A stretch of DNA of 64,000 bases, taken from the NCBI RefSeq assembly GCF_002591975.1, contig NZ_NVQE01000032.1, positions 1 to 64,000 of the forward strand, in the 5' to 3' direction. This document shows, piece by piece, positions 32,919 to 41,283 of this stretch. The translations under genes and the position numbers were made by a program. The notes under the pieces are model-generated. The model searched no databases. It was not told the DNA's origin and worked only from the letters and a program-made list of their open reading frames with translations. How positions within the stretch are numbered: position 1 is the stretch's first letter; each line of letters starts with the position of its first letter. Source of the DNA: Mycobacterium neglectum. Lineage in GTDB: Bacteria > Actinomycetota > Actinomycetes > Mycobacteriales > Mycobacteriaceae.

Positions 32919-34589
32919 GTGAGTACCACCACCGCCGGGATCGGATTCCTCGTCTCCCTGATCATCGGCCTCGCGGTCGTCCACGTGCCGTTGGGCGACT
33001 ACATGTACCGGGTCTATTCCTCAGAACGGCACCTGCGCGGCGAGCGCGTCGTCTATCGCCTGATCGGTGCCGACCCCAAGGCGGAGCAGACCTGGGGTTC
33101 CTACGCCCGCAGCCTGCTGGCGTTCTCGGCGATCAGCCTCCTGTTCCTGTTCATCCTCCAACTGGTGCAGGGCAAGCTGCCGCTGCACCTCAACGATCCG
33201 GGCACCCAGATGACCCCGGCGCTGGCCTGGAACACCGCGGTCAGCTTCGTGACCAACACCAACTGGCAGGCCTATTCCGGTGAGTCCACCCAGGGCCACC
33301 TGGTGCAGATGGCCGGCCTGGCCGTACAGAACTTCGCCTCCGCGGCCGTCGGCATCGCTGTGGCCATGGCGTTCGTACGTGCTCTCGCCCGGCGCAACAC
33401 CACAGAGCTCGGCAACTTCTGGGTCGACCTCGTTCGCGGCATCATCCGAATCCTGTTGCCACTCGCGGTGATCGGCGCGATCATCCTCATTATCGGCGGC
33501 GTCGTCCAGAACTTCGACCTGCATACGCAGGTCGCCACCACGCTGGCCGGTGGTCAGCAGACCATTCCCGGTGGGCCGGTCGCCAGCCAGGAGGTCATCA
33601 AGGAGCTCGGTACCAACGGCGGCGGGTTCTTCAACGTCAACTCCGCGCATCCGTTCGAGAACCCGACCTCGTGGACCAACTGGGTCGAGATCTTCCTGCT
33701 GTCCTGCATCGCGTTCTCGCTGCCACGCACGTTCGGCCGCATGGTCGACAGCCGCAAGCAGGGTTACGCGATCGTGGCGGTCATGTCTTTGATCGCGCTG
33801 ATCAGCGTGACGCTGATGATGACCTTCCAGGTGCAGGCACACGGAACCGTGCCTACCGCAGTTGGTTCGGCAATGGAAGGTGTGGAACAGAGGTTCGGCG
33901 TACCCGACTCGGCGGTCTTTGCCAGCATGACGACGTTGACGTCGACGGGCGCGGTCGACTCGTTCCACGACTCCTACACCAGCCTCGGCGGCATGATGGC
34001 AATGTTCAACATGCAGCTCGGCGAGGTCGCCCCTGGCGGTGTGGGTTCCGGCCTCTACGGCATGTTGGTGCTGGCGATCATCACCGTGTTCGTCGCGGGC
34101 CTGATGGTCGGCCGAACGCCTGAATACCTCGGGAAGAAGATCACACCGCGTGAGATCAAGCTCGCGGCAACGTATTTCCTCATCACTCCGCTGATCGTGC
34201 TGACGGGCACCGCCGTCGCTATGGCGATGCCGGGGCAACGGGCCGGCATGCTCAACACCGGGCCGCACGGGCTTTCGGAGGTGCTCTACGCATTCACCTC
34301 CGCCGCCAACAACAACGGGTCGGCGTTCGCAGGCATCTCGGTCAACACCGAGTGGTACAACACCGCCCTCGGTTTGGCCATGCTGTTCGGCCGTTTCCTG
34401 CCGATCATCTTCGTGCTCGCGCTCGCGGGCTCGCTGGCCAAACAGGGCAAGACACCCGATTCCGTCGGCACCCTGCCGACGTACCGGCCCCAGTTCGTCG
34501 GAATGGTCGCCGGCGTGACGGTGATCCTGGTCGCCCTGACCTTCCTCCCAGTGCTCGCGCTGGGGCCTCTCGCAGAAGGAATCCACTGA
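32919..34589 (+). CDS. kdpA: K+-transporting ATPase subunit A (KdpA)
   Basis: A 556-aa integral membrane protein, the K+-selective channel-like subunit of the high-affinity KdpFABC pump. Pore-loop motifs are present (NTAVSFVTNTNWQAYSGES, TNGGGFFNVNSAHPFENP, STGAVDSFHDSYTSLGGM, AFTSAANNNGSAF), giving the four SKT-type selectivity segments. GTG start; normal length. It is followed by kdpB after 1 nt. Confidence 0.97.
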   Translation: MSTTTAGIGFLVSLIIGLAVVHVPLGDYMYRVYSSERHLRGERVVYRLIGADPKAEQTWGSYARSLLAFSAISLLFLFILQLVQGKLPLHLNDPGTQMTPALAWNTAVSFVTNTNWQAYSGESTQGHLVQMAGLAVQNFASAAVGIAVAMAFVRALARRNTTELGNFWVDLVRGIIRILLPLAVIGAIILIIGGVVQNFDLHTQVATTLAGGQQTIPGGPVASQEVIKELGTNGGGFFNVNSAHPFENPTSWTNWVEIFLLSCIAFSLPRTFGRMVDSRKQGYAIVAVMSLIALISVTLMMTFQVQAHGTVPTAVGSAMEGVEQRFGVPDSAVFASMTTLTSTGAVDSFHDSYTSLGGMMAMFNMQLGEVAPGGVGSGLYGMLVLAIITVFVAGLMVGRTPEYLGKKITPREIKLAATYFLITPLIVLTGTAVAMAMPGQRAGMLNTGPHGLSEVLYAFTSAANNNGSAFAGISVNTEWYNTALGLAMLFGRFLPIIFVLALAGSLAKQGKTPDSVGTLPTYRPQFVGMVAGVTVILVALTFLPVLALGPLAEGIH

Positions 34590-34590
34590 A

Positions 34591-36732
34591 ATGTCCGTGA
34601 CCATCGACACCGCTGCGCCTACACAGCCGAAAGCAAACGCGCCCACACGCGTTCAGGGCGGGTTGCTCGATCCGAAGATGCTGTGGAAGTCGATGCCCGA
34701 CGCCCTGCGCAAGCTAGACCCGCGCGCCCTTTGGCGCAATCCCGTCATGTTCATCGTCGAGATCGGCGCGGTATGGAGCACGGTCCTCGCGATCACCGAG
34801 CCATCGTGGTTCGCCTGGCTGATCGTGATGTGGCTCTGGCTCACGGTCATCTTCGCCAACCTGGCCGAAGCCGTGGCCGAGGGCCGCGGCAAGGCGCAGG
34901 CCGAGTCGCTGCGCAAGACCAAGACAGCCACGATGGCGCGTCGACTCGTCGGCTGGACACCTGACACCCCCGGCCGCGAAGAAGAGGTCGCCGCACCGCT
35001 GTTGCAACGCGGCGACATCGTGGTCGTCGAGGCGGGCCAGCCCATCCCGGGCGACGGCGACGTCGTGGAAGGTATTGCCTCGGTCGATGAGTCGGCGATC
35101 ACCGGCGAGTCGGCACCCGTCATCCGCGAGTCCGGTGGCGACCGCTCGGCGGTCACCGGCGGCACCACCGTGTTGTCGGACCGCATCGTCGTCAAGATCA
35201 CTCAGAATCAGGGTGAGAGCTTCATCGACCGGATGATCGCTCTCGTCGAGGGCGCCAACCGGCAGAAGACGCCGAACGAGATCGCGCTGAACATCCTGCT
35301 GGCCTCGCTGACGATCATCTTCGTGTTCGCCGTTGCGACCCTGCAGCCATTGGCAATCTACTCGAAGGCGAACAATCCAGGCGTCCTGGACACGTTGGCA
35401 CTCAACGGAAACGGGATCAGCGGCATCGTCATGGTGGCCCTGGTGGTGTGCCTCATTCCGACCACCATCGGCGCGTTGTTGTCGGCCATCGGCATCGCCG
35501 GCATGGACCGCCTCGTACAGCGCAATGTGCTCGCCATGTCGGGACGCGCGGTCGAGGCCGCCGGCGATGTGAACACGCTGCTGCTCGACAAGACCGGGAC
35601 CATCACGTTGGGTAACCGCCAGGCTGCCGCCTTCGTGCCGCTCGCCGGGGTGACGGACGAAGCGCTTGCCGATGCCGCGCAATTGTCCAGCCTCGCCGAC
35701 GAAACCCCAGAAGGCCGGTCGATTGTCGTGTTCGCCAAGCGTGAATACGGGCTGCGGGCCCGCACACCGGGTGAGCTCGACACTGCCCATTGGATCGAAT
35801 TCAGTGCGACCACAAGGATGTCCGGTGTCGACCTGAACGGCCAGAAGCTACGCAAGGGCGCGGCGAGCACGGTGGCCGACTGGGTGCGCAACGAAGGCGG
35901 CATCGTGCCGACCCAACTCGGCGATCTCGTCGACGGCATCTCCGCGGCTGGCGGCACTCCACTGGTCGTCGGGCAGGTTCACGACGGCCACGCTGAGGTG
36001 CTCGGTGTCATCCACCTCAAAGACGTCGTCAAACAAGGCATGCGGGAACGCTTCGACGAGATGCGCCGCATGGGCATCCGCACGGTGATGATCACCGGCG
36101 ACAACCCGTTGACCGCCAAGGCGATCGCCGACGAGGCCGGCGTCGACGACTTCCTCGCCGAGGCCACGCCGGAAGACAAGATGGCGCTGATCAAGAAGGA
36201 GCAGGCCGGCGGCAAGCTCGTCGCGATGACCGGTGACGGCACCAACGACGCGCCCGCGCTCGCGCAGGCCGACGTCGGCGTCGCGATGAACACCGGCACC
36301 TCGGCGGCCAAAGAGGCCGGCAACATGGTCGACCTGGATTCCGACCCGACCAAGCTCATCGAAATCGTCGAGATCGGCAAGCAGCTGCTCATCACCAGGG
36401 GTGCGTTGACGACCTTCTCGATCGCCAACGACATCGCCAAGTACTTCGCGATCATCCCCGCGCTGTTCGTAGCCATCTTCCCCGGCCTGGATCTGCTGAA
36501 CATCATGCGGCTGCACAGCCCCCAGTCGGCGATCCTGTCGGCGGTGATCTTCAACGCGCTCGTCATCATCGCGCTGATCCCGCTGTCGTTGCGGGGTGTT
36601 CGGTACACACCCGCCAGTGCGTCAAAGCTGTTGAGCCGCAATCTCTACATCTATGGCCTCGGCGGGATCATCGTCCCGTTCATCGGCATCAAACTGATCG
36701 ATCTGATCGTCCAACTCTTCCCCGGAATGTGA
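34591..36732 (+). CDS. kdpB: K+-transporting P-type ATPase subunit B (KdpB)
   Basis: 713 aa. P-type ATPase signatures: actuator DESAITGESAP, phosphorylation DKTGT with Asp333, nucleotide-binding region and hinge MTGDGTNDAPALAQADVG. The N-terminal and C-terminal membrane helices are complete. It hydrolyses ATP to drive K+ uptake through KdpA. kdpC begins 1 nt after its stop. Confidence 0.97.
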   Translation: MSVTIDTAAPTQPKANAPTRVQGGLLDPKMLWKSMPDALRKLDPRALWRNPVMFIVEIGAVWSTVLAITEPSWFAWLIVMWLWLTVIFANLAEAVAEGRGKAQAESLRKTKTATMARRLVGWTPDTPGREEEVAAPLLQRGDIVVVEAGQPIPGDGDVVEGIASVDESAITGESAPVIRESGGDRSAVTGGTTVLSDRIVVKITQNQGESFIDRMIALVEGANRQKTPNEIALNILLASLTIIFVFAVATLQPLAIYSKANNPGVLDTLALNGNGISGIVMVALVVCLIPTTIGALLSAIGIAGMDRLVQRNVLAMSGRAVEAAGDVNTLLLDKTGTITLGNRQAAAFVPLAGVTDEALADAAQLSSLADETPEGRSIVVFAKREYGLRARTPGELDTAHWIEFSATTRMSGVDLNGQKLRKGAASTVADWVRNEGGIVPTQLGDLVDGISAAGGTPLVVGQVHDGHAEVLGVIHLKDVVKQGMRERFDEMRRMGIRTVMITGDNPLTAKAIADEAGVDDFLAEATPEDKMALIKKEQAGGKLVAMTGDGTNDAPALAQADVGVAMNTGTSAAKEAGNMVDLDSDPTKLIEIVEIGKQLLITRGALTTFSIANDIAKYFAIIPALFVAIFPGLDLLNIMRLHSPQSAILSAVIFNALVIIALIPLSLRGVRYTPASASKLLSRNLYIYGLGGIIVPFIGIKLIDLIVQLFPGM

Positions 36733-36733
36733 C

Positions 36734-37606
36734 ATGAACTTCGCCAATCTCGTTCGTCAACACTGGGCGGCGCTGCGCGCGCTGCTGGTGCTCACCGTCA
36801 TCCTCGGCCTCGCCTACCCCGTGGTCATCTGGCTGGTGGCCCAGATTCCCGGCCCCAACGACAAAGCCAACGGCTCGCTCATCGAGGTCGACGGAAAGCT
36901 GTTGGGCAGCAGCCTGATCGGCCAGGCGTTCACCGACGCCGACGGCAACCCGCTGCCGCAGTACTTTCAGAGCCGACCGTCGGCGGCCGGCGACGGATAT
37001 GACCCGATGGCCACCAGCGCAAGCAACCTCGGGCCGGAGAGCATCGTCGACACACCCGACAAGTCGAGCCTGCTGACTCTCGTCTGTGAACGCAGTGCGG
37101 CCGTCGGCGATCTCGAAGGCGTCGACGGCACGAGGCCGTTCTGCACGGGTGGCGGTGTCGGCGCGGTGCTGTCGGTGATCGGCCCGCGCGATGCGCGCGG
37201 CAACGTCGTCAACCCGACGCGGGTGATCAGCGTCAACGAGCCGTGTGGCACCACCCAGGCACCGCTCCTCGACACCTACGAAGGCGTGCGCGTCGAATGT
37301 AGGCAGCCGGGCCCGGAAGGAGATGCGTACAGCATCGGTCAGATCGTGCCGATCCGCGGCAGTGCCCCCGCGGATCCGGCGGTGCCCGCCGATGCGGTGA
37401 CCGCCAGCGGAAGCGGCCTCGACCCGCACATCTCGATCGCGTACGCAGACATTCAGGTGAACAGGGTCGCCAAGGCCCGCGGCGTCAGCCGTGCCGAGGT
37501 CCAGCACGCGGTCGCCGCCCACACCGACGGCCGGTTCCTCGGGTTCTTCGGTGAGCCGACTGTCAACGTGGTGGAACTCAACCTCGCACTCGACCGGGCG
37601 CAGTGA
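36734..37606 (+). CDS. kdpC: K+-transporting ATPase subunit C (KdpC), with an extra Cys-containing insert
   Basis: 290 aa, against about 190 in E. coli. The N-terminal helix (LLVLTVILGLAYPVVIWLV), NGSLIEVDGKLLGSSLIGQAF, the SRPSAAG.GYDP.ATSASNLGP block and the C-terminal VTASGSGLDPHIS...FLGFFGEPTVNVVELNLAL are all typical. Between them, roughly residues 110-205 form an insert with four Cys (VCER, FCTG, EPCG, ECRQ), absent from the enterobacterial protein. KdpC's soluble domain is extracytoplasmic, so disulphides are likely. It is an intact subunit despite the insert. Confidence 0.93.
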   Translation: MNFANLVRQHWAALRALLVLTVILGLAYPVVIWLVAQIPGPNDKANGSLIEVDGKLLGSSLIGQAFTDADGNPLPQYFQSRPSAAGDGYDPMATSASNLGPESIVDTPDKSSLLTLVCERSAAVGDLEGVDGTRPFCTGGGVGAVLSVIGPRDARGNVVNPTRVISVNEPCGTTQAPLLDTYEGVRVECRQPGPEGDAYSIGQIVPIRGSAPADPAVPADAVTASGSGLDPHISIAYADIQVNRVAKARGVSRAEVQHAVAAHTDGRFLGFFGEPTVNVVELNLALDRAQ

Positions 37607-37619
37607 GCCCGGTGGCGCT

Positions 37620-40256
37620 ATGTCGGATTTCGACACCACGGCTGCATTTGGCGTCGAACCGTGCCAGACCACGACCGTGGTGTCTAAGTCGCCGCTAGGA
37701 CGTCGGGTGGATGATGAACAGGTGAGCACAGCCGATCCGTCGGTGACCGACCGGCCCGGCTCCCAGAAGAAGCGCGGTGAGCTGCGCATCTACCTGGGCG
37801 CCGCGCCCGGTGTCGGCAAGACCTTCGCGATGCTCGGCGAAGCGCATCGCCGGCTGGAGCGCGGGACCGACGTGGTCGCTGCGGTGGTGGAGACCCACGG
37901 CCGCAAGAAGACCGCCGACCTGATCGACGGCATCGAAACCGTGCCACCGAAGCTCATCGAGTACCGCGGCAAGCAGTTCGCCGAACTCGACGTCGAGGCG
38001 GTATTGCGGCGCGCTCCGCAGGTCGTCCTCGTCGACGAACTGGCGCACACCAACACCCCGGGCAGCAAGAACCCCAAGCGGTGGCAGGATATCGAGGAAC
38101 TGCTCGACGCCGGGATCACCGTCATCTCCACGGTCAACGTCCAGCACCTGGAGAGCCTCAACGACGTCGTCGCCCAGATCACCGGCATCGAGCAGCAGGA
38201 AAAGGTGCCCGACGAGATCGTGCGGGCCGCCGATCAGATCGAGCTCGTCGACATCACCCCGGAAGCCCTGCGGCGCAGACTCGCTCACGGAAACGTCTAT
38301 GCGCCCGAGCGTGTCGACGCGGCGCTGTCCAACTACTTCCGCAGAGGCAATCTGACGGCCCTGCGCGAACTCGCCCTGCTTTGGCTGGCCGACCAGGTCG
38401 ACGCTGCGCTGGAGAAGTACCGCGAAGACAACCAGATCACCGCCACCTGGGAAGCCCGCGAGCGCGTCGTCGTCGCGGTCACCGGTGGCGCTGAGTCGGA
38501 GACCCTGATGCGCAGGGCATCTCGCATCGCATCGAAGTCGAGTGCCGAGCTGATGGTCGTGCACGTTGTTCGTGGTGATGGGTTATCGGGCGTCTCGGCG
38601 CCGCAGATGGGCTCGGTGCGAGAGCTGGCGGTGAGCCTCGGCGCCACCTTGCACACCGTCGTCGGTGACGACGTGCCAAGCGCACTACTGGATTTCGCCC
38701 GAGACGAGAACGCCACCCAGCTGGTGCTCGGAACGTCACGGCGGTCACGGTGGGCACGGATGTTCGACGAGGGTATCGGCGCCTCCGTGGTGCAGCAGTC
38801 CGGCTCGATCGACGTCCACATGGTCACTCACCCCGAAGCACGCAAGGAGTCATTGTGGTCGCGGACCTCTCCGCGCCAGCACCATTTCGCGTCGTGGCTT
38901 GCGGCAGTACTCATTCCGTCCGCGGTCTGCGCATTCCTGGTATTCGTGCTCGACCCGTTCCTCGACGTCGGCGGCGAGAGCGCGATGTTCTTTGTCGGTG
39001 TGTTGCTCGTTGCGTTGCTGGGAGGCGTTGCGCCCGCCGCGGTTTCCGCAGTGCTATCCGGGCTGCTGCTCAACTACTTCCTCATCGAACCGCGCTACAC
39101 ACTCGACATCGCCCGGCCCGACAACGCGATCACCAGCGTGGTGCTGTTAGCGGTTGCGGTTGCGGTCGCGGTGCTGGTCGACAACGCGACGAAACGTACT
39201 CGGGAGGCCCGACGGGCCTCGCAGGAAGCCGAACTGCTCGCGCTGTTCTCGGGTTCGGTGCTACGCGGAGCGGACCTCGACACGCTGCTGGAGCGAGTCC
39301 GCGAGACGTATGCTCAACAAGCCGTGAGCTTGATGCGCGCGAATGTCGGCGTCGTCGCCTGTGTCGGCGACAATCCGTGCGTCGACGTCGATTCCGCGGA
39401 TACCGCAATCGAAGTCGGTGACGACGAGTTCTGGTTGCTGATGGCCGGGCGCAAGCTGGCCGCCCGCGATCGCAGGGTGCTGAGCGCCGTCGCCGCGCAG
39501 GCTGCGGGACTCGTGAAGCAACGCGAACTCACCGAGGAGGCGGGCAGGGCCGAAGCCATCGCGAAGGCCGACGACCTGCGTCGCTCACTGTTGTCTGCGG
39601 TCAGCCACGATCTGCGAACCCCCTTGGCGGCTGCCAAGGCCGCGGTGTCGAGCCTGCGCAGCGACGACGTCGACTTCTCCGCCGAGGATACTTCCGAGCT
39701 GTTGGCGACCATCGAGGAGTCGATCGATCAGCTGACCGCCTTGGTGGGGAATCTGCTTGACTCTTCGCGGTTGGCCGCCGGGGTGCTCAAGCCCGAACTG
39801 CGCAGGGTGTATCTGGAGGAGACGGTGCAGCGGGCACTTCTCGGTATCAGTAAGGGAGTAACCGGTTTTCGCCGACAAGGGCTGGACCGCGTGAAGGTCG
39901 ACGTGGCCGATACCGTCGCCATGGCCGACGGCGGACTATTGGAGCGGGTGTTGGCCAACCTCATCGACAACGCGCTTCGGTATGCCGGCGTCAGCCCGAT
40001 ACGGGTGACGGCGGGCCAAGTCGGCGACCGGGTGCTGATCGCCGTCGTCGACGAAGGTCCGGGTATCCCGCGCGGCACCGAATCGCAAGTGTTCGCACCG
40101 TTTCAGCGGCTCGGCGATCAGAACAACAGCATCGGTGTCGGCCTTGGCCTTTCGGTTGCCCGCGGTTTTGTCGAGGCGATGGGGGGCACGATCTCGACGA
40201 CCGACACCCCTGGCGGCGGGCTCACCGTCGAGATGGACCTGGCGGCGGCATCATGA
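37620..40256 (+). CDS. kdpD: Sensor histidine kinase KdpD
   Basis: 878 aa from ATG 37620; GTG 37722 (MSTADPSV) is an alternative start. Domains: KdpD N-domain with Walker A GAAPGVGKT (about 60-270), a USP-like domain (about 280-410), four transmembrane helices (about 420-530), a GAF-like region, HisKA with phospho-acceptor His663 in SAVSHDLRTP, and HATPase with NLIDNALRY, VDEGPGIP and GLGLSVARGF. It senses K+ limitation and phosphorylates KdpE. Unlike in M. tuberculosis, where kdpDE diverge from kdpFABC, here all genes share one strand. It overlaps kdpE by 4 nt (ATGA). Confidence 0.95.
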   Translation: MSDFDTTAAFGVEPCQTTTVVSKSPLGRRVDDEQVSTADPSVTDRPGSQKKRGELRIYLGAAPGVGKTFAMLGEAHRRLERGTDVVAAVVETHGRKKTADLIDGIETVPPKLIEYRGKQFAELDVEAVLRRAPQVVLVDELAHTNTPGSKNPKRWQDIEELLDAGITVISTVNVQHLESLNDVVAQITGIEQQEKVPDEIVRAADQIELVDITPEALRRRLAHGNVYAPERVDAALSNYFRRGNLTALRELALLWLADQVDAALEKYREDNQITATWEARERVVVAVTGGAESETLMRRASRIASKSSAELMVVHVVRGDGLSGVSAPQMGSVRELAVSLGATLHTVVGDDVPSALLDFARDENATQLVLGTSRRSRWARMFDEGIGASVVQQSGSIDVHMVTHPEARKESLWSRTSPRQHHFASWLAAVLIPSAVCAFLVFVLDPFLDVGGESAMFFVGVLLVALLGGVAPAAVSAVLSGLLLNYFLIEPRYTLDIARPDNAITSVVLLAVAVAVAVLVDNATKRTREARRASQEAELLALFSGSVLRGADLDTLLERVRETYAQQAVSLMRANVGVVACVGDNPCVDVDSADTAIEVGDDEFWLLMAGRKLAARDRRVLSAVAAQAAGLVKQRELTEEAGRAEAIAKADDLRRSLLSAVSHDLRTPLAAAKAAVSSLRSDDVDFSAEDTSELLATIEESIDQLTALVGNLLDSSRLAAGVLKPELRRVYLEETVQRALLGISKGVTGFRRQGLDRVKVDVADTVAMADGGLLERVLANLIDNALRYAGVSPIRVTAGQVGDRVLIAVVDEGPGIPRGTESQVFAPFQRLGDQNNSIGVGLGLSVARGFVEAMGGTISTTDTPGGGLTVEMDLAAAS

Positions 40257-40945
40257 CACCCCAGAAGACGCGGGTGCTCGTGATCGACGACGAACCGCAG
40301 ATCCTTCGCGCATTGCGGATCAACCTGTCCGTACGCGGCTACGACGTCGACACCGCGGCCACCGGCGAGGAGGCGCTGCGGAAGGCCGCCGACCACCGCC
40401 CCGACGTCATCGTGTTGGACCTCGGCCTGCCCGACATGTCCGGGATCGACGTGCTCGGCGGGTTGCGCGGCTGGCTGACCGCGCCCGTGATCGTGCTGTC
40501 GGCGCGCACCGACTCCTCCGACAAGGTCGAGGCGCTGGACGCCGGCGCCGACGACTACGTCACCAAACCCTTTGGCATGGACGAGTTCCTGGCCCGGCTA
40601 CGCGCGGCGGTGCGCCGGGCCGCAGCGGCATCGGACACCGACGAGCCCGTCATCGAGACGTCGTCGTTCACCGTCGACCTGGCGGCCAAGAAGGTGACCA
40701 AGAACGGCACCGAGGTGCATCTGACCCCCACCGAGTGGGGCATGCTGGAGATGCTGGTGCGCAACCGCGGGAAGCTCGTCGGCCGCGAGGAACTGCTCAA
40801 AGAGGTGTGGGGGCCCGCCTACGCCAAGGAAACGCACTATCTGCGGGTGTACTTGGCGCAACTGCGGCGCAAGCTCGAGGACGATCCGTCGCATCCGGTG
40901 CATCTGCTCACCGAGGCCGGAATGGGCTACCGCTTCCAGCAATAA
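40253..40945 (+). CDS. kdpE: Response regulator KdpE
   Basis: A 230-aa OmpR/PhoB-type regulator: receiver domain with VIDDEP, phospho-acceptor Asp56 in VLDLGLPD, Ser in LSAR and Lys in TKPFG, then a winged-helix domain (HLTPTEWGMLEMLVRNRGKLVGREELLKEVWG... LRVYLAQLRRKLE). It is the partner of KdpD, and activates kdp transcription at low K+. The ATG overlaps the kdpD stop. Confidence 0.96.
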   Translation: MTPQKTRVLVIDDEPQILRALRINLSVRGYDVDTAATGEEALRKAADHRPDVIVLDLGLPDMSGIDVLGGLRGWLTAPVIVLSARTDSSDKVEALDAGADDYVTKPFGMDEFLARLRAAVRRAAAASDTDEPVIETSSFTVDLAAKKVTKNGTEVHLTPTEWGMLEMLVRNRGKLVGREELLKEVWGPAYAKETHYLRVYLAQLRRKLEDDPSHPVHLLTEAGMGYRFQQ

Positions 40946-40977
40946 CTGCCGACCGCGGTCCCGTCGGGCGTCAGTTC

Positions 40978-40995
40978 GCCGTCAAGAAGTCCAAG
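40978..40995 (+). promoter_or_regulatory. Second candidate KdpE site, ahead of the small ORF and kdpD-like gene
   Basis: GCCGTCAAGAA, identical to the 11-mer at 32652, is followed by GTCCAAG, giving an imperfect direct repeat. It lies 33 bp after the kdpE stop and 107 bp before the 45-codon ORF, in a 156-bp gap that can hold a promoter. If it binds KdpE, the downstream genes belong to the K+ limitation regulon. Confidence 0.35.
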
Positions 40996-41101
40996 ATGGG
41001 CGTAAATATGGCGTATGGCTTGATGATTCGCCGACGCAGGCGGAGTACAGCTGGAGGTATGCAGATTGCATTGGCTGGTCGAATCGCCGAGGTGGGTCAC
41101 T

Positions 41102-41239
41102 GTGAGTGACATGATTCAGGTGATCTCGATGATGGGCAGCGTGGCGGCCTTCTTCGCGACGATCCGATACCTCAATATTCGCGACATGCGGTCACCGTCT
41201 TCGACGGATCCGGCCGAGAAGGATCGCGCCCAGCAGTAA
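41102..41239 (+). CDS. 45-aa small protein between kdpE and the kdpD-like gene
   Basis: GTG 41102 (GAGGTGGG about 7 nt upstream) opens an ORF encoding MSDMIQVISMMGSVAAFFAT, then IRYLNIRDM and a polar tail PSSTDPAEKDRAQQ. One moderately hydrophobic segment suggests membrane association. ATG 41111 is an alternative start. It lies 44 bp before the kdpD-like gene. No family is recognised. Confidence 0.5.
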   Translation: MSDMIQVISMMGSVAAFFATIRYLNIRDMRSPSSTDPAEKDRAQQ

Positions 41240-41283
41240 AACGAGGCCGCAACGCACGGTTTTCACCACACGCTGGCCTCACC

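Noticed and set aside
33021..34646. 541-codon open frame on the minus strand opposite kdpA
   Set aside because: Antisense shadow of a high-GC gene; composition is His/Asp/Arg-rich nonsense, while kdpA is certain.
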